This document shows positions 1 to 7,575 of a DNA stretch of 64,000 bases, piece after piece. The notes below the pieces were generated by a model. It was not told where the DNA came from, did not search any database, and worked only from the letters and a program-made list of their open reading frames with translations. The stretch is from Mucilaginibacter agri (lineage in GTDB: Bacteria; Bacteroidota; Bacteroidia; Sphingobacteriales; Sphingobacteriaceae): positions 586,322-650,321 of the forward strand of contig NZ_WWEO01000042.1 in assembly GCF_009928685.1 (NCBI RefSeq), given 5' to 3'. Position 1 is the stretch's first letter. Every line of letters begins with the position of its first letter. Position numbers and translations under genes: made by a program.

Positions 1-88
1 TCATAATTCGCTGTTTTTTATAGGTATGTATAAATTCAACAGCTTAGCTAAAGTGATGTTTTCTTTAAATGAAAAATGTTTAGATAAT

Positions 89-205
89 AGTTAGTGTGTT
101 ATTAAGTTACTTGGTTATTGGCAACTTCTGAACATGAATGTAAAAGGGAGGCTACAAATAACTCAATAACCCACTAACCTAATAACTAACTCAGTAACTA
201 AACTT
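89..205. repeat. Inverted pair of degenerate 7-bp-period repeats
   Basis: Two arrays with a 7-base period face each other. The left array, 89-123, reads roughly AGTTAGT GTGTTAT TAAGTTA CTTGGTT ATTGGCA. The right array, 154-205, reads TAACTCA ATAACCC ACTAACC TAATAAC TAACTCA GTAACTA. They are approximate reverse complements, so the transcript could fold into a long imperfect hairpin with a loop of about 30 nt. The right array overlaps the stop codon and last codons of the serine hydrolase gene. The same family occurs at 11464-11562. A role as transcription terminator is inference. Confidence 0.7.
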
Positions 206-1435
206 AAACTTTGTCAAATCTGGTTTTATCGCTTTTGGGCGGTTTAATTCATATTGATAAATTAGTTGTCCCAAATTTTTTAGGAATGGGAGGCATACGG
301 TTTCGTATTCGTACTTATTGTCGTTATAAATGCCGTCCTCGTTAGATTGCACTACCGCGGAGATCATAAATTCTACCTTGTTTTTAAAATCAACGACATA
401 GGCATTATCAATGTCGTAACCATACGAATCGCCAACCTTGTTAAAGATACGCACATCAGGGTTTATAGCAGCGTTTTTATCTGCGCCGTAAAACAGAAAC
501 TTGCAATAAGCGGGGTAGTAGTCGGGTTGTTTGTAAGTAGGGTGCTCGCTTTCTGTGGGAAACATGCTCATGTAATGGTAGATGAGTTTGTAGTCATCTT
601 TAGTTAAATTATATTGCTGCTGTTTGGGGAAAGCCTCCGGGAATAATAATCGTCTTAACACCATTTGCTGCTCGGCAAGTGGGTACACGTTCTTGTCGCT
701 AAAATCAAAGGGCTTCATAACCAGTTGGTCTTTACTGTCTAAATAGCCTTTACCTTGTAGCATGTTTTCCAGCTGCATGGGGTAGTTGTTAACATCATAT
801 TGGGCGGGCGAACTATATACCAATTTATCACCTTTAAAAAAACGGATTGGGTTGGTTGCCCGAGCATTATCGCCACCATCGCCAACAGCTAAACGGCCGA
901 TAATGCGGGTGTTATTCAGCTCATATTTTTTCAGTTTGGTATTGATCTCAGCCCGGCCAACAAACTCGTACAAGCGGTTGTAAGCGTCGTTATCACTAAC
1001 CAATAAGATCTTTTTAATATACTGCTCTATGCTGGGTTTTCCGTCGGCTGCAGAGGTGTCTGTAGTAACTTTGGTTTGTGCTTTAGAACTGCTATCAGTA
1101 ATCATAATGGCACTTTTATTGAGGCCTTTAACATGTAATTCGTTAAGCTTTTCTAAAGCAAAAATAGCTGTAGGTAGCTTTACGGTACTGGCTGGATAAA
1201 AGTAGTGGTGTGGGTTTAAACGATAGCTGTAAGAGCTAAAATGAGGTATATTGTGCTCGTCGCGATCAATGCGCGTATACAATATCTGCACCTCGTTTTG
1301 GGTAGGATGATTAAGGATTCCTGCAAATAATTCGGGGTGCGATTGCAGCAGGTCCTTCAAAAATAGAGTGTCTGTTTTTTGACTAAAAACAGACATAGAA
1401 GCTAACATGCAGAATATAAATAGTAAGGGTTTCAT
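191..1435 (-). CDS. Class A beta-lactamase-like serine hydrolase, exported
   Basis: A 414-residue protein with an N-terminal signal peptide (MKPLLFIFCMLASMSVFSQ, cleavage near residue 19). The serine beta-lactamase/DD-peptidase fold is indicated by the SxxK box STVK at about 83-86 and the SDN box at about 147-149 (VSDNDAYNRLY). The usual KTG box seems to be KVG (NKVGDSYGY) near residue 335. It is about 120 residues longer than a typical class A beta-lactamase, and I see no clear ExxLN omega-loop motif. It is therefore better called a beta-lactamase-family (PF13354-like) hydrolase than a proven beta-lactamase; substrate unknown. The ATG at 1435 is preferred over an in-frame TTG six bases upstream. 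The last codons lie inside a 7-bp repeat array. Confidence 0.8.
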   Translation of the reverse strand: MKPLLFIFCMLASMSVFSQKTDTLFLKDLLQSHPELFAGILNHPTQNEVQILYTRIDRDEHNIPHFSSYSYRLNPHHYFYPASTVKLPTAIFALEKLNELHVKGLNKSAIMITDSSSKAQTKVTTDTSAADGKPSIEQYIKKILLVSDNDAYNRLYEFVGRAEINTKLKKYELNNTRIIGRLAVGDGGDNARATNPIRFFKGDKLVYSSPAQYDVNNYPMQLENMLQGKGYLDSKDQLVMKPFDFSDKNVYPLAEQQMVLRRLLFPEAFPKQQQYNLTKDDYKLIYHYMSMFPTESEHPTYKQPDYYPAYCKFLFYGADKNAAINPDVRIFNKVGDSYGYDIDNAYVVDFKNKVEFMISAVVQSNEDGIYNDNKYEYETVCLPFLKNLGQLIYQYELNRPKAIKPDLTKFKFSY

Positions 1436-1549
1436 TATCAATATTTATAGTTTGTAAGGTAACGATTATCGCCACAAAAAAAATCACGGATTGTTGATAA
1501 CTCGAGGTTTTGTTAAAAACTAATGCACACTAAATGCCCACTTTTACAT

Positions 1550-1557
1550 TAGATTTG
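1550..1557 (+). promoter_or_regulatory. Bacteroidota -7 box upstream of nrdB
   Basis: TAGATTTG matches the -7 consensus TAnnTTTG exactly. I do not see a good TTG -33 element 19-21 nt upstream. If it is used, transcription would start near 1564 and leave a leader of about 240 nt before nrdB. Confidence 0.4.
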
Positions 1558-1631
1558 ATTCAAGTTCAATGCAACAATTTTTGTTGGCTCACGCGCTGTT
1601 AAAGGCGTTTCGTGATAAAAAGGCAAAGAAG

Positions 1632-1787
1632 AGCGTCTTGCGGGCTCACATAATATAGCCTTACCTGCCACCAAAAATTTATTTGTTACAACTTTCACGA
1701 ATAAGGTTTTGTTAGGGCCAACCCGCTGCCGGGAATTTTTTCGGCACAGGATTTTTTGTCTCCTATCTAAACCAGGTTTAAGACGCT
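1632..1787 (+). promoter_or_regulatory. Possible structured nrd leader RNA
   Basis: AGCGTCTT at 1632-1639 is perfectly complementary to AAGACGCT at 1780-1787, which ends 17 nt before the nrdB start. Nested inside are a GGCT/AGCC hairpin (about 1643-1660), ACCTG (about 1662-1666) pairing with CAGGT (about 1773-1777), a TGCCG/CGGCA hairpin (about 1728-1748) with an AT-rich loop, and AGGA/TCCT just after it. The two inner hairpins share a GGA(A)TTTTTT core. I do not recognise a known riboswitch (no B12 box). A regulatory role is inference from hand folding. Confidence 0.35.
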
Positions 1788-1804
1788 TAAAATATATAAT
1801 TGCT

Positions 1805-2776
1805 ATGCAACAGGAAGAAGTATTATTACAGGAGAATAAGGATCGGTTTGTGATCTTGCCTATCAATTATCCCCGCATATGGGAAATGTACAAGAAACAT
1901 GAAGCCAGTTTTTGGACTGCCGAGGAGATTGACCTGAGTGCAGACAATAAAGACTGGAATAACCTGAATGATGGCGAAAGACACTTTATTTCGCACATTT
2001 TGGCGTTTTTTGCTGCCAGCGACGGTATAGTGAACGAAAACCTGGCGGTAAACTTTATGAGCGAAGTGCAGTTACCCGAAGCCCGTTGCTTTTATGGTTT
2101 CCAGATAATGATGGAGAACATCCACTCAGAAACGTATGCGTTGCTGATTGATGCTTACATCAAAGACAATAAAGAAAAAGACAGGTTATTCCACGCTGTG
2201 GAAACGGTGCCATGTGTTAAAAAGAAAGCCGAATGGGCTTTAAAATGGATAGAGAATGGCACATTTGCCGAGCGTTTAGTTGCGTTCGCAGCGGTGGAAG
2301 GCATTTTCTTCTCTGGTAGTTTTTGCTCTATCTTCTGGCTTAAAAAACGTGGTTTAATGCCTGGTTTAACGTTCAGCAATGAGCTGATCAGTCGTGACGA
2401 AGGTTTGCATTGCGAGTTTGCGTGCTTACTGTACGGCATGCTTAAAAACCAATTGAGCGAAGAGCGTGTACACGAAATTATTAAGGATGCGGTAATTATC
2501 GAAAAGGAGTTTGTTACCGACGCATTGCCGGTTGACCTGATTGGTATGAACGCACGCCTGATGCAACAATATATTGAGTTTGTGGCCGACAGATGGCTGG
2601 CCGAACTGGGCTACACCAAGGTTTACAACGCAACCAATCCATTTGATTTTATGGAGATGATATCGCTGCAAGGCAAAACCAATTTCTTTGAAAAAAGAGT
2701 TGGAGATTACCAGAAATCTGGTGTGTTAACAAGTAACAAAGACACCCAGGCATTTTCATTGGATGAAGATTTTTAA
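1805..2776 (+). CDS. nrdB: Ribonucleoside-diphosphate reductase, beta subunit
   Basis: A 323-residue R2 subunit of class Ia ribonucleotide reductase. It carries the diiron-tyrosyl radical that starts reduction of ribonucleotides to deoxyribonucleotides in the cytoplasm. The sequence resembles eukaryotic R2: the run MENIHSETY holds metal ligands Glu104 and His107 and the radical tyrosine Tyr111. Asp43 (in EEIDLS) and the later DEGLHCEF segment supply further ligands. The radical Tyr is intact, so this is not a Tyr-less Mn/Fe type. The start at 1805 (MQQEEVLLQ) is chosen because the upstream in-frame extension (from 1709) overlaps the putative leader and looks non-coding. nrdA follows after 47 nt, forming a B-A operon. 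Confidence 0.95.
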   Translation: MQQEEVLLQENKDRFVILPINYPRIWEMYKKHEASFWTAEEIDLSADNKDWNNLNDGERHFISHILAFFAASDGIVNENLAVNFMSEVQLPEARCFYGFQIMMENIHSETYALLIDAYIKDNKEKDRLFHAVETVPCVKKKAEWALKWIENGTFAERLVAFAAVEGIFFSGSFCSIFWLKKRGLMPGLTFSNELISRDEGLHCEFACLLYGMLKNQLSEERVHEIIKDAVIIEKEFVTDALPVDLIGMNARLMQQYIEFVADRWLAELGYTKVYNATNPFDFMEMISLQGKTNFFEKRVGDYQKSGVLTSNKDTQAFSLDEDF

Positions 2777-2810
2777 GAAACCAGTATCAATCAGTTTACA
2801 GTTTAAAATA

Positions 2811-2816
2811 AGGAGG
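2811..2816 (+). promoter_or_regulatory. Consensus Shine-Dalgarno before nrdA
   Basis: AGGAGG lies seven bases before the nrdA ATG. Most genes in this window lack such a motif, as expected for the phylum, so nrdA stands out. Confidence 0.6.
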
Positions 2817-2823
2817 GAAATTA

Positions 2824-5220
2824 ATGTTTGTAATTAAAAGAGCAGGGAACAAGGAAAGCGTAAAGTTTGATAAGATAACCGCACGCGTTCAGAAACTATC
2901 GTACGGCTTAAGTGCGCTGGTTGACCCGATAGACGTAGCGAAGAAAGTAGTTGAAGGTTTGTACGATGGTGTAACTACCACCGAACTAGATAACCTGGCT
3001 GCCGAAACTTCTGCATCACTTACTACTAAACACCCGGATTATGCTTTGTTGGCAAGCCGTATTGCGGTAAGCAACCTGCATAAAAACACCATTAAGTCGT
3101 TTTCGGCTACAATGGAGAAACTTTACGATTATACCGACGAGCACAATGGCCGTAAAATGCCTTTAATTGCTGATGACGTAATGGAAATAATTCGCAAGAA
3201 CGCTGATATACTGGATAGCTCTATTATTTACGACCGCGATTTCGGTTTCGATTATTTCGGTTTTAAAACCCTCGAAAAATCATATCTGCTGCGTGTTGAC
3301 GGTAAAATTGCCGAGCGCCCTCAGCATATGTATATGCGCGTTTCTGTAGGTATCCACAAAGAAGATATCGAAAGCGTTATCCGCACTTATAACCAAATGA
3401 GCGAACGCTGGTTTACCCACGCCACGCCAACCCTTTTTAATGCGGGAACCCCTAAACCGCAAATGTCATCATGCTTCCTGCTTTCTATGAAAGATGATAG
3501 CATAGACGGTATTTATGATACCCTTAAACAAACTGCAAAAATTTCACAAAGTGCCGGTGGTATCGGTTTAGCTATCCACAATGTACGCGCTACCGGTAGC
3601 TACATCAGCGGAACAAATGGTACCAGTAACGGTATTATCCCGATGCTGCGCGTGTTTAACGATACAGCGCGCTACGTAGATCAGGGTGGCGGTAAACGTA
3701 AAGGTGCATTTGCTGTTTACCTAGAGCCTTGGCATGCAGACGTGTTTGATTTTCTTGATCTGCGTAAAAACCACGGTAAGGAAGAAGCACGCGCACGCGA
3801 CTTATTCTACGCCCTTTGGATCTGCGATTTGTTTATGAAACGCGTAGAAGAGAACGGCGAATGGAGCTTGTTCTGCCCGCATGAAGCGCCAGGTATGTCT
3901 GAGTGTTTCGGTGCGGAGTTCGAGGCCCTATACACCCGATACGAAAAAGAAGGCCGTGCCCGCAAAGTTATCCGTGCACAAGACCTTTGGTTTGCCATTT
4001 TAGATGCACAGATAGAAACCGGTACACCGTACTTGTTATATAAAGACGCTGCCAACAGCAAAAGCAACCAGCAAAACTTAGGTACTATTAAGAGCAGTAA
4101 CCTTTGTACCGAAATTATGGAATACACCAGCCCTGATGAAGTGGCTGTTTGTAACCTGGCTTCGTTAGCATTGCCTCGCTTTGTAAATAAAGATGTATTT
4201 GATTTCGATAAATTATATGAGATCACTTACGATGTAACCAAAAACCTTAACCGTATTATCGATAACAACTATTATCCCGTAGAAGAGGCACGCGTATCAA
4301 ACATGCGCCACCGCCCGATTGGTTTGGGTGTACAAGGTTTGGCCGATGTTTTCATTATGCTACGTTTGCCGTTTGAAAGTGAATTGGCTAAGGTGTTGAA
4401 CAAAAACATCTTCGAAACCATGTACTTTGCTGCCATGACAGCAAGTAAAGACCTGGCCATTGAGCAAGGTGCCTACGAAACCTTTAAAGGTTCGCCATTG
4501 TCAAAAGGTAAATTCCAGTTTGATCTGTGGGATGTAAAACCAACCGACCGTCACGATTGGGAAGGCCTGCGCAAAGCAGTCGTTAAACATGGTGTGCGTA
4601 ACTCGCTGTTAATGGCGCCAATGCCAACAGCATCAACCTCGCAGATTTTTGGCAACAACGAGTGTTTTGAACCATATACCTCAAATATTTACACCCGCCG
4701 TGTATTAAGTGGTGAATTTGTTATTGTTAACAAGCACTTACTTAAAGATTTAGTAAACCTGGGCTTGTGGAACAACACCATGAAGAACAGCATTATCGCG
4801 GCTAACGGTTCTATCCAGCACATCCCTGAGATTCCGGCTGATATGAAGGAACTATACAAAACCGTTTGGGAAATTAAACAACGTAGCCTGATTGATATGG
4901 CGGCCGACCGTGGTGCGTATATCTGTCAGTCGCAATCATTAAACCTGTTTGTTGATAGCCCTAATACATCAAAGCTAACCTCAATGCACTTCCACGCATG
5001 GAAGAGAGGTTTAAAAACCGGCATGTATTACCTGCGTACACAAGCAGCTACCCAGGCGGTACAGTTTACGGTTGAGAAACAAGGCAGTAAAGAAATGGAG
5101 CCGGTTATTCCAGCACCAGAACCTAACGTACAAATGAATGATCTGGACAGTATAGAGCTTACCCAAACCAGCGGCCCTAGCTGCAGTATGGAAGAAGGTT
5201 GCGTAACCTGTTCGTCTTAA
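2824..5220 (+). CDS. nrdA: Ribonucleoside-diphosphate reductase, alpha subunit
   Basis: A 798-residue catalytic R1 subunit, partner of the upstream nrdB. The N-terminal ~90 residues form an ATP-cone allosteric domain ([18 protein letters not shown]). Active-site landmarks are SSCFLLSM (redox cysteine), NLCTEIMEY (Asn/Cys/Glu of the radical site), [19 protein letters not shown], and a C-terminal CxxC tail (GCVTCSS) that passes electrons from thioredoxin or glutaredoxin. The eukaryote-like motif wording agrees with nrdB. A perfect AGGAGG at 2811-2816, seven bases before the ATG, is unusual because Bacteroidota rarely use Shine-Dalgarno pairing. A strong terminator follows at 5254. Confidence 0.96.
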   Translation: MFVIKRAGNKESVKFDKITARVQKLSYGLSALVDPIDVAKKVVEGLYDGVTTTELDNLAAETSASLTTKHPDYALLASRIAVSNLHKNTIKSFSATMEKLYDYTDEHNGRKMPLIADDVMEIIRKNADILDSSIIYDRDFGFDYFGFKTLEKSYLLRVDGKIAERPQHMYMRVSVGIHKEDIESVIRTYNQMSERWFTHATPTLFNAGTPKPQMSSCFLLSMKDDSIDGIYDTLKQTAKISQSAGGIGLAIHNVRATGSYISGTNGTSNGIIPMLRVFNDTARYVDQGGGKRKGAFAVYLEPWHADVFDFLDLRKNHGKEEARARDLFYALWICDLFMKRVEENGEWSLFCPHEAPGMSECFGAEFEALYTRYEKEGRARKVIRAQDLWFAILDAQIETGTPYLLYKDAANSKSNQQNLGTIKSSNLCTEIMEYTSPDEVAVCNLASLALPRFVNKDVFDFDKLYEITYDVTKNLNRIIDNNYYPVEEARVSNMRHRPIGLGVQGLADVFIMLRLPFESELAKVLNKNIFETMYFAAMTASKDLAIEQGAYETFKGSPLSKGKFQFDLWDVKPTDRHDWEGLRKAVVKHGVRNSLLMAPMPTASTSQIFGNNECFEPYTSNIYTRRVLSGEFVIVNKHLLKDLVNLGLWNNTMKNSIIAANGSIQHIPEIPADMKELYKTVWEIKQRSLIDMAADRGAYICQSQSLNLFVDSPNTSKLTSMHFHAWKRGLKTGMYYLRTQAATQAVQFTVEKQGSKEMEPVIPAPEPNVQMNDLDSIELTQTSGPSCSMEEGCVTCSS

Positions 5221-5253
5221 TCAGACAAGATAGTTTGTTTTACTTTTAATTTG

Positions 5254-5288
5254 GCCGGGCTGTTTGCAAAGACAGTCCGGCTTTTTTG
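5254..5288 (+). terminator. Rho-independent terminator of nrdBA
   Basis: GCCGGGCTGT (5254-5263) pairs with ACAGTCCGGC (5272-5281) over 10 bp with one G-U pair and an 8-nt loop, followed by six Ts. It lies 33 nt after the nrdA stop. Confidence 0.9.
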
Positions 5289-5300
5289 TTCTAAATACCA

Positions 5301-5411
5301 CTACCGCCGGTCATGCTGAACTTGTTTCAGCACATCGCATGCCAGGTCGAGCGATTAGTTTGACGCATGCTTAGCAGGTGGGTTCCCGAAACAAGTTCGG
5401 GATGACGGTAG
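5301..5411. repeat. Intergenic inverted-repeat element with CTACCG ends
   Basis: An element of about 110 bp. Its left arm contains TCATGCTGAACTTGTTTCAG and its right arm GAAACAAGTTCGGGATGA, with CTACCG and CGGTAG at the extreme ends. The arms are near-perfect reverse complements and can form a cruciform or long RNA hairpin. The wording resembles dispersed intergenic repeats that I associate with Sphingobacteriaceae genomes. It carries no gene. It fills most of the gap between nrdA and the cupin gene. Confidence 0.65.
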
Positions 5412-5492
5412 AGTTTAAGGCAAATAATATCCTCACATCCAAAACCTTTAAGCTTTCAAACGTTTATTCCTTAACACTTTAACTCATCAATC

Positions 5493-5996
5493 ATGAACCC
5501 ACAATTAATTCCACTAACCATAACAACGGATGCCGATGGTCCGTGTGTTTCGGTAGCCGGCGGTAACTATCGCGTAGTTATTTCGGGCAAGCAAACCGGC
5601 GGCGAATATGCCGTGATAGACATGCTTGTCCCACCAAACGGCGGACCGGGGCCACATGCCCATGTCGAAATTCAGGAGGCATTCTATGTACTCGATGGAG
5701 AGGTAGAAATAAAAACGGAAGAACAGACCTACACCGCGAAACGAGGTACATACATAAACATTCCGAAAGGAGGGATGGTGCACTGCTTTAAAAACAAAAC
5801 GGATACGCTTGCACGTTTGCTGTGCTACGTAATGCCTGCCGGTATGGATGATATGTTTTTGGAAATAGGTAAGCCAGTTGAACCCGGTGTGTTTTTACCA
5901 GCGCCACAATTAGGCCCCGATGATATTAAGAAGTTGATGGAGATAGGCGAGCGATATGGTCAGAAGTTTTATCCGCCGGATTATTTGGACAAATAG
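5493..5996 (+). CDS. Cupin-domain protein
   Basis: A 167-residue single-domain cupin. The first cupin motif is PGPHAHVEIQEAFYVLDGE at about residues 51-69, with two His and a Glu as probable metal ligands. The second motif is KGGMVHCFKN at about 93-102. The protein has no signal peptide and is probably cytosolic. The fold is a small beta-barrel used by dioxygenases, isomerases and small-molecule binders; nothing here fixes the substrate. It converges with the next gene, leaving one base between the two stop codons. The upstream repeat element separates it from nrdA. Confidence 0.85.
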   Translation: MNPQLIPLTITTDADGPCVSVAGGNYRVVISGKQTGGEYAVIDMLVPPNGGPGPHAHVEIQEAFYVLDGEVEIKTEEQTYTAKRGTYINIPKGGMVHCFKNKTDTLARLLCYVMPAGMDDMFLEIGKPVEPGVFLPAPQLGPDDIKKLMEIGERYGQKFYPPDYLDK

Positions 5997-5997
5997 A

Positions 5998-6501
5998 CTA
6001 TTGTATCATCTGTTCTCGGGCAATCCATTCCGCTTTATCATTTTCAAATTGAATTTTAAAAGCATTAATCATTGCTAGATAATCTAATGTGGAAAACTGA
6101 AATGAGGGAACTTTTTCAAACCATCTGACGCTTGATCCGATAAATTCAGGTTGATGGTTTTGTGAAATATCCAACCCCATCTTATGCCAAACTATTGTAT
6201 CGTTTAAGCATTCAATTTCGGCAACGACAATCGTACATGAAAAATCACGATCATCTGGACACATTAGGATCGGACATACCGTTTTAGCATTTAGTTCGGG
6301 TAAAATTCGCCTCCACACTACTTCGCTTTCCGCCTCTATTTCCATCGAGAAAAGCAATGTGGGAATAGTACCTTTATATGCTTCCCCTGGATAGAGAACT
6401 TCTAAGTACTCATCTAAAAACTGACCGTCTAAACTAATATTTAGGAAATCACTATATATCTGATAGTCGCTTTCATCAATTTGTGCTACTATGTGATTCA
6501 T
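5998..6501 (-). CDS. Protein of unknown function, 167 residues
   Basis: A cytosolic-type protein with no signal peptide or membrane segment, acidic overall, with several Trp residues (VVWRRILPE, DTIVWHKMGLD, VRWFEKV, AEWIARE). Codon use looks somewhat more AT-rich than its neighbours. The size and composition recall small immunity-type or uncharacterised Bacteroidota proteins, but I do not recognise a family. A weak hairpin lies upstream at 6538-6565, so it is probably transcribed alone. It converges with the cupin gene. Confidence 0.7.
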   Translation of the reverse strand: MNHIVAQIDESDYQIYSDFLNISLDGQFLDEYLEVLYPGEAYKGTIPTLLFSMEIEAESEVVWRRILPELNAKTVCPILMCPDDRDFSCTIVVAEIECLNDTIVWHKMGLDISQNHQPEFIGSSVRWFEKVPSFQFSTLDYLAMINAFKIQFENDKAEWIAREQMIQ

Positions 6502-6537
6502 CCTTGTAAAAACTTAAGTCAACTTTTATCTAATATG

Positions 6538-6565
6538 AAGCTAATTTAATTGAATAGATTAGCTT
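6538..6565 (-). terminator. AAGCTAAT inverted repeat after the polyprenyl synthase gene
   Basis: AAGCTAAT (6538-6545) and ATTAGCTT (6558-6565) are perfect inverted copies with a 12-nt spacer. It sits between the polyprenyl synthase stop and the start of the next minus-strand gene. There is no T tract, so it may equally be a protein-binding site. Confidence 0.35.
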
Positions 6566-6586
6566 ATTTGATACAGTATCAGAATC

Positions 6587-7561
6587 CTATTTATCTCTAC
6601 TCAACAACCCCTCTGCAAATTCCTTCAAATATTGTTTACGTTCCATTGGCAGATCGATCGATTCAAGCGCTTTAAATGATTTATCTGCATAGGTTTGCAT
6701 CGCTTTAACCGCATTTTCCCTGATCTGTAGTTTATTGTAGATTGCGGTTACTGCTGCAACCTTTTCAGCGGCATCGAATTCCTTAAGAGAGATCCAATGG
6801 TTTAGTTCGTTTTGGCTTTCAGTGTCGGCTGTTTCAAGGGCTTTAATTAGCAGGTAGGTCTTTTTGTTGGCCATAATATCGCCGCCTACCTGTTTGCCAA
6901 ATTTCTCGGGATCGCCGTAAACATCGAGGATATCATCCTGGAGCTGGAAGGCAATGCCTAATTGTTCGCCGAAAGTATATAGCAGCTCTGCATCTTTGCC
7001 GGTAGCGCCACCTATCAAAGCACCAATTTCCAACGCACCGCCCAAAACAACGGCCGTTTTCAGGCGGATCATTTCTAGATACTCATCTATATGCACATCG
7101 TTCTGCTGCTCAAATTGCATATCAATCTGCTGGCCTTCGCAAACGGCAGTAGCGGTTGTATTAAAGATTTCTAATACGGGTCGCAGAATGTTGTTATCAA
7201 CCTGCATCATCAGCTTATAGCCTTCAATCAACATGGCATCTCCAGATAGGATGCCCACATTGGGATTCCATTTCTGGTGCACCGTTTCACGGCCACGGCG
7301 CAGGGGGGCGTTGTCCATAATATCATCGTGCATCAGCGTGAAATTATGGAACACCTCGATAGCAAGGGCAGGGGGGACGGCTGATAGCACGTCGCCGCCA
7401 AACAAATCGCAGGCCATCAACACCAGGGCAGGGCGAAGGCGCTTGCCGCCTATGGATAAAATATAAGTTATCGGCTCGTATAAATCCGCCGGATGCGCAG
7501 GGTAAGATAGTTTTTTGACTGCCTCGTCTATAATGATCTGCAGATCTTTTAATGTAGTCAT
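6587..7561 (-). CDS. Polyprenyl diphosphate synthase
   Basis: A 324-residue trans-isoprenyl diphosphate synthase that adds isopentenyl diphosphate units to an allylic diphosphate, supplying quinone side chains or other prenyl chains. Visible motifs are GGKRLRPALVLMA, the first aspartate-rich motif DDIMD at about 78-82 (MHDDIMDNAPLRRG), and the second, DDILD, at about 210 (QLQDDILDVYGD). Two bulky hydrophobic residues (Phe72-Thr73 region, VFHNFTLMHDD) just before the first motif influence chain length, but I cannot state the product length. It starts 14 bp after rnr ends on the same strand, so the two are probably co-transcribed. Confidence 0.92.
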   Translation of the reverse strand: MTTLKDLQIIIDEAVKKLSYPAHPADLYEPITYILSIGGKRLRPALVLMACDLFGGDVLSAVPPALAIEVFHNFTLMHDDIMDNAPLRRGRETVHQKWNPNVGILSGDAMLIEGYKLMMQVDNNILRPVLEIFNTTATAVCEGQQIDMQFEQQNDVHIDEYLEMIRLKTAVVLGGALEIGALIGGATGKDAELLYTFGEQLGIAFQLQDDILDVYGDPEKFGKQVGGDIMANKKTYLLIKALETADTESQNELNHWISLKEFDAAEKVAAVTAIYNKLQIRENAVKAMQTYADKSFKALESIDLPMERKQYLKEFAEGLLSRDK

Positions 7562-7575
7562 ATAATGCTTGTAGC

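Noticed and set aside
1..4. CAT at 2-4 could be the start codon of a minus-strand gene running off the left edge.
   Set aside because: Only four bases are available, so no protein evidence exists.
1700..1804. Cobalamin riboswitch before the ribonucleotide reductase.
   Set aside because: No B12-box consensus is present, and the enzyme is the oxygen-dependent class Ia type.
1549..1866. 105-codon frame on the minus strand upstream of nrdB.
   Set aside because: It overlaps the nrdB start and putative leader, has no recognisable protein pattern, and is better explained as leader shadow.
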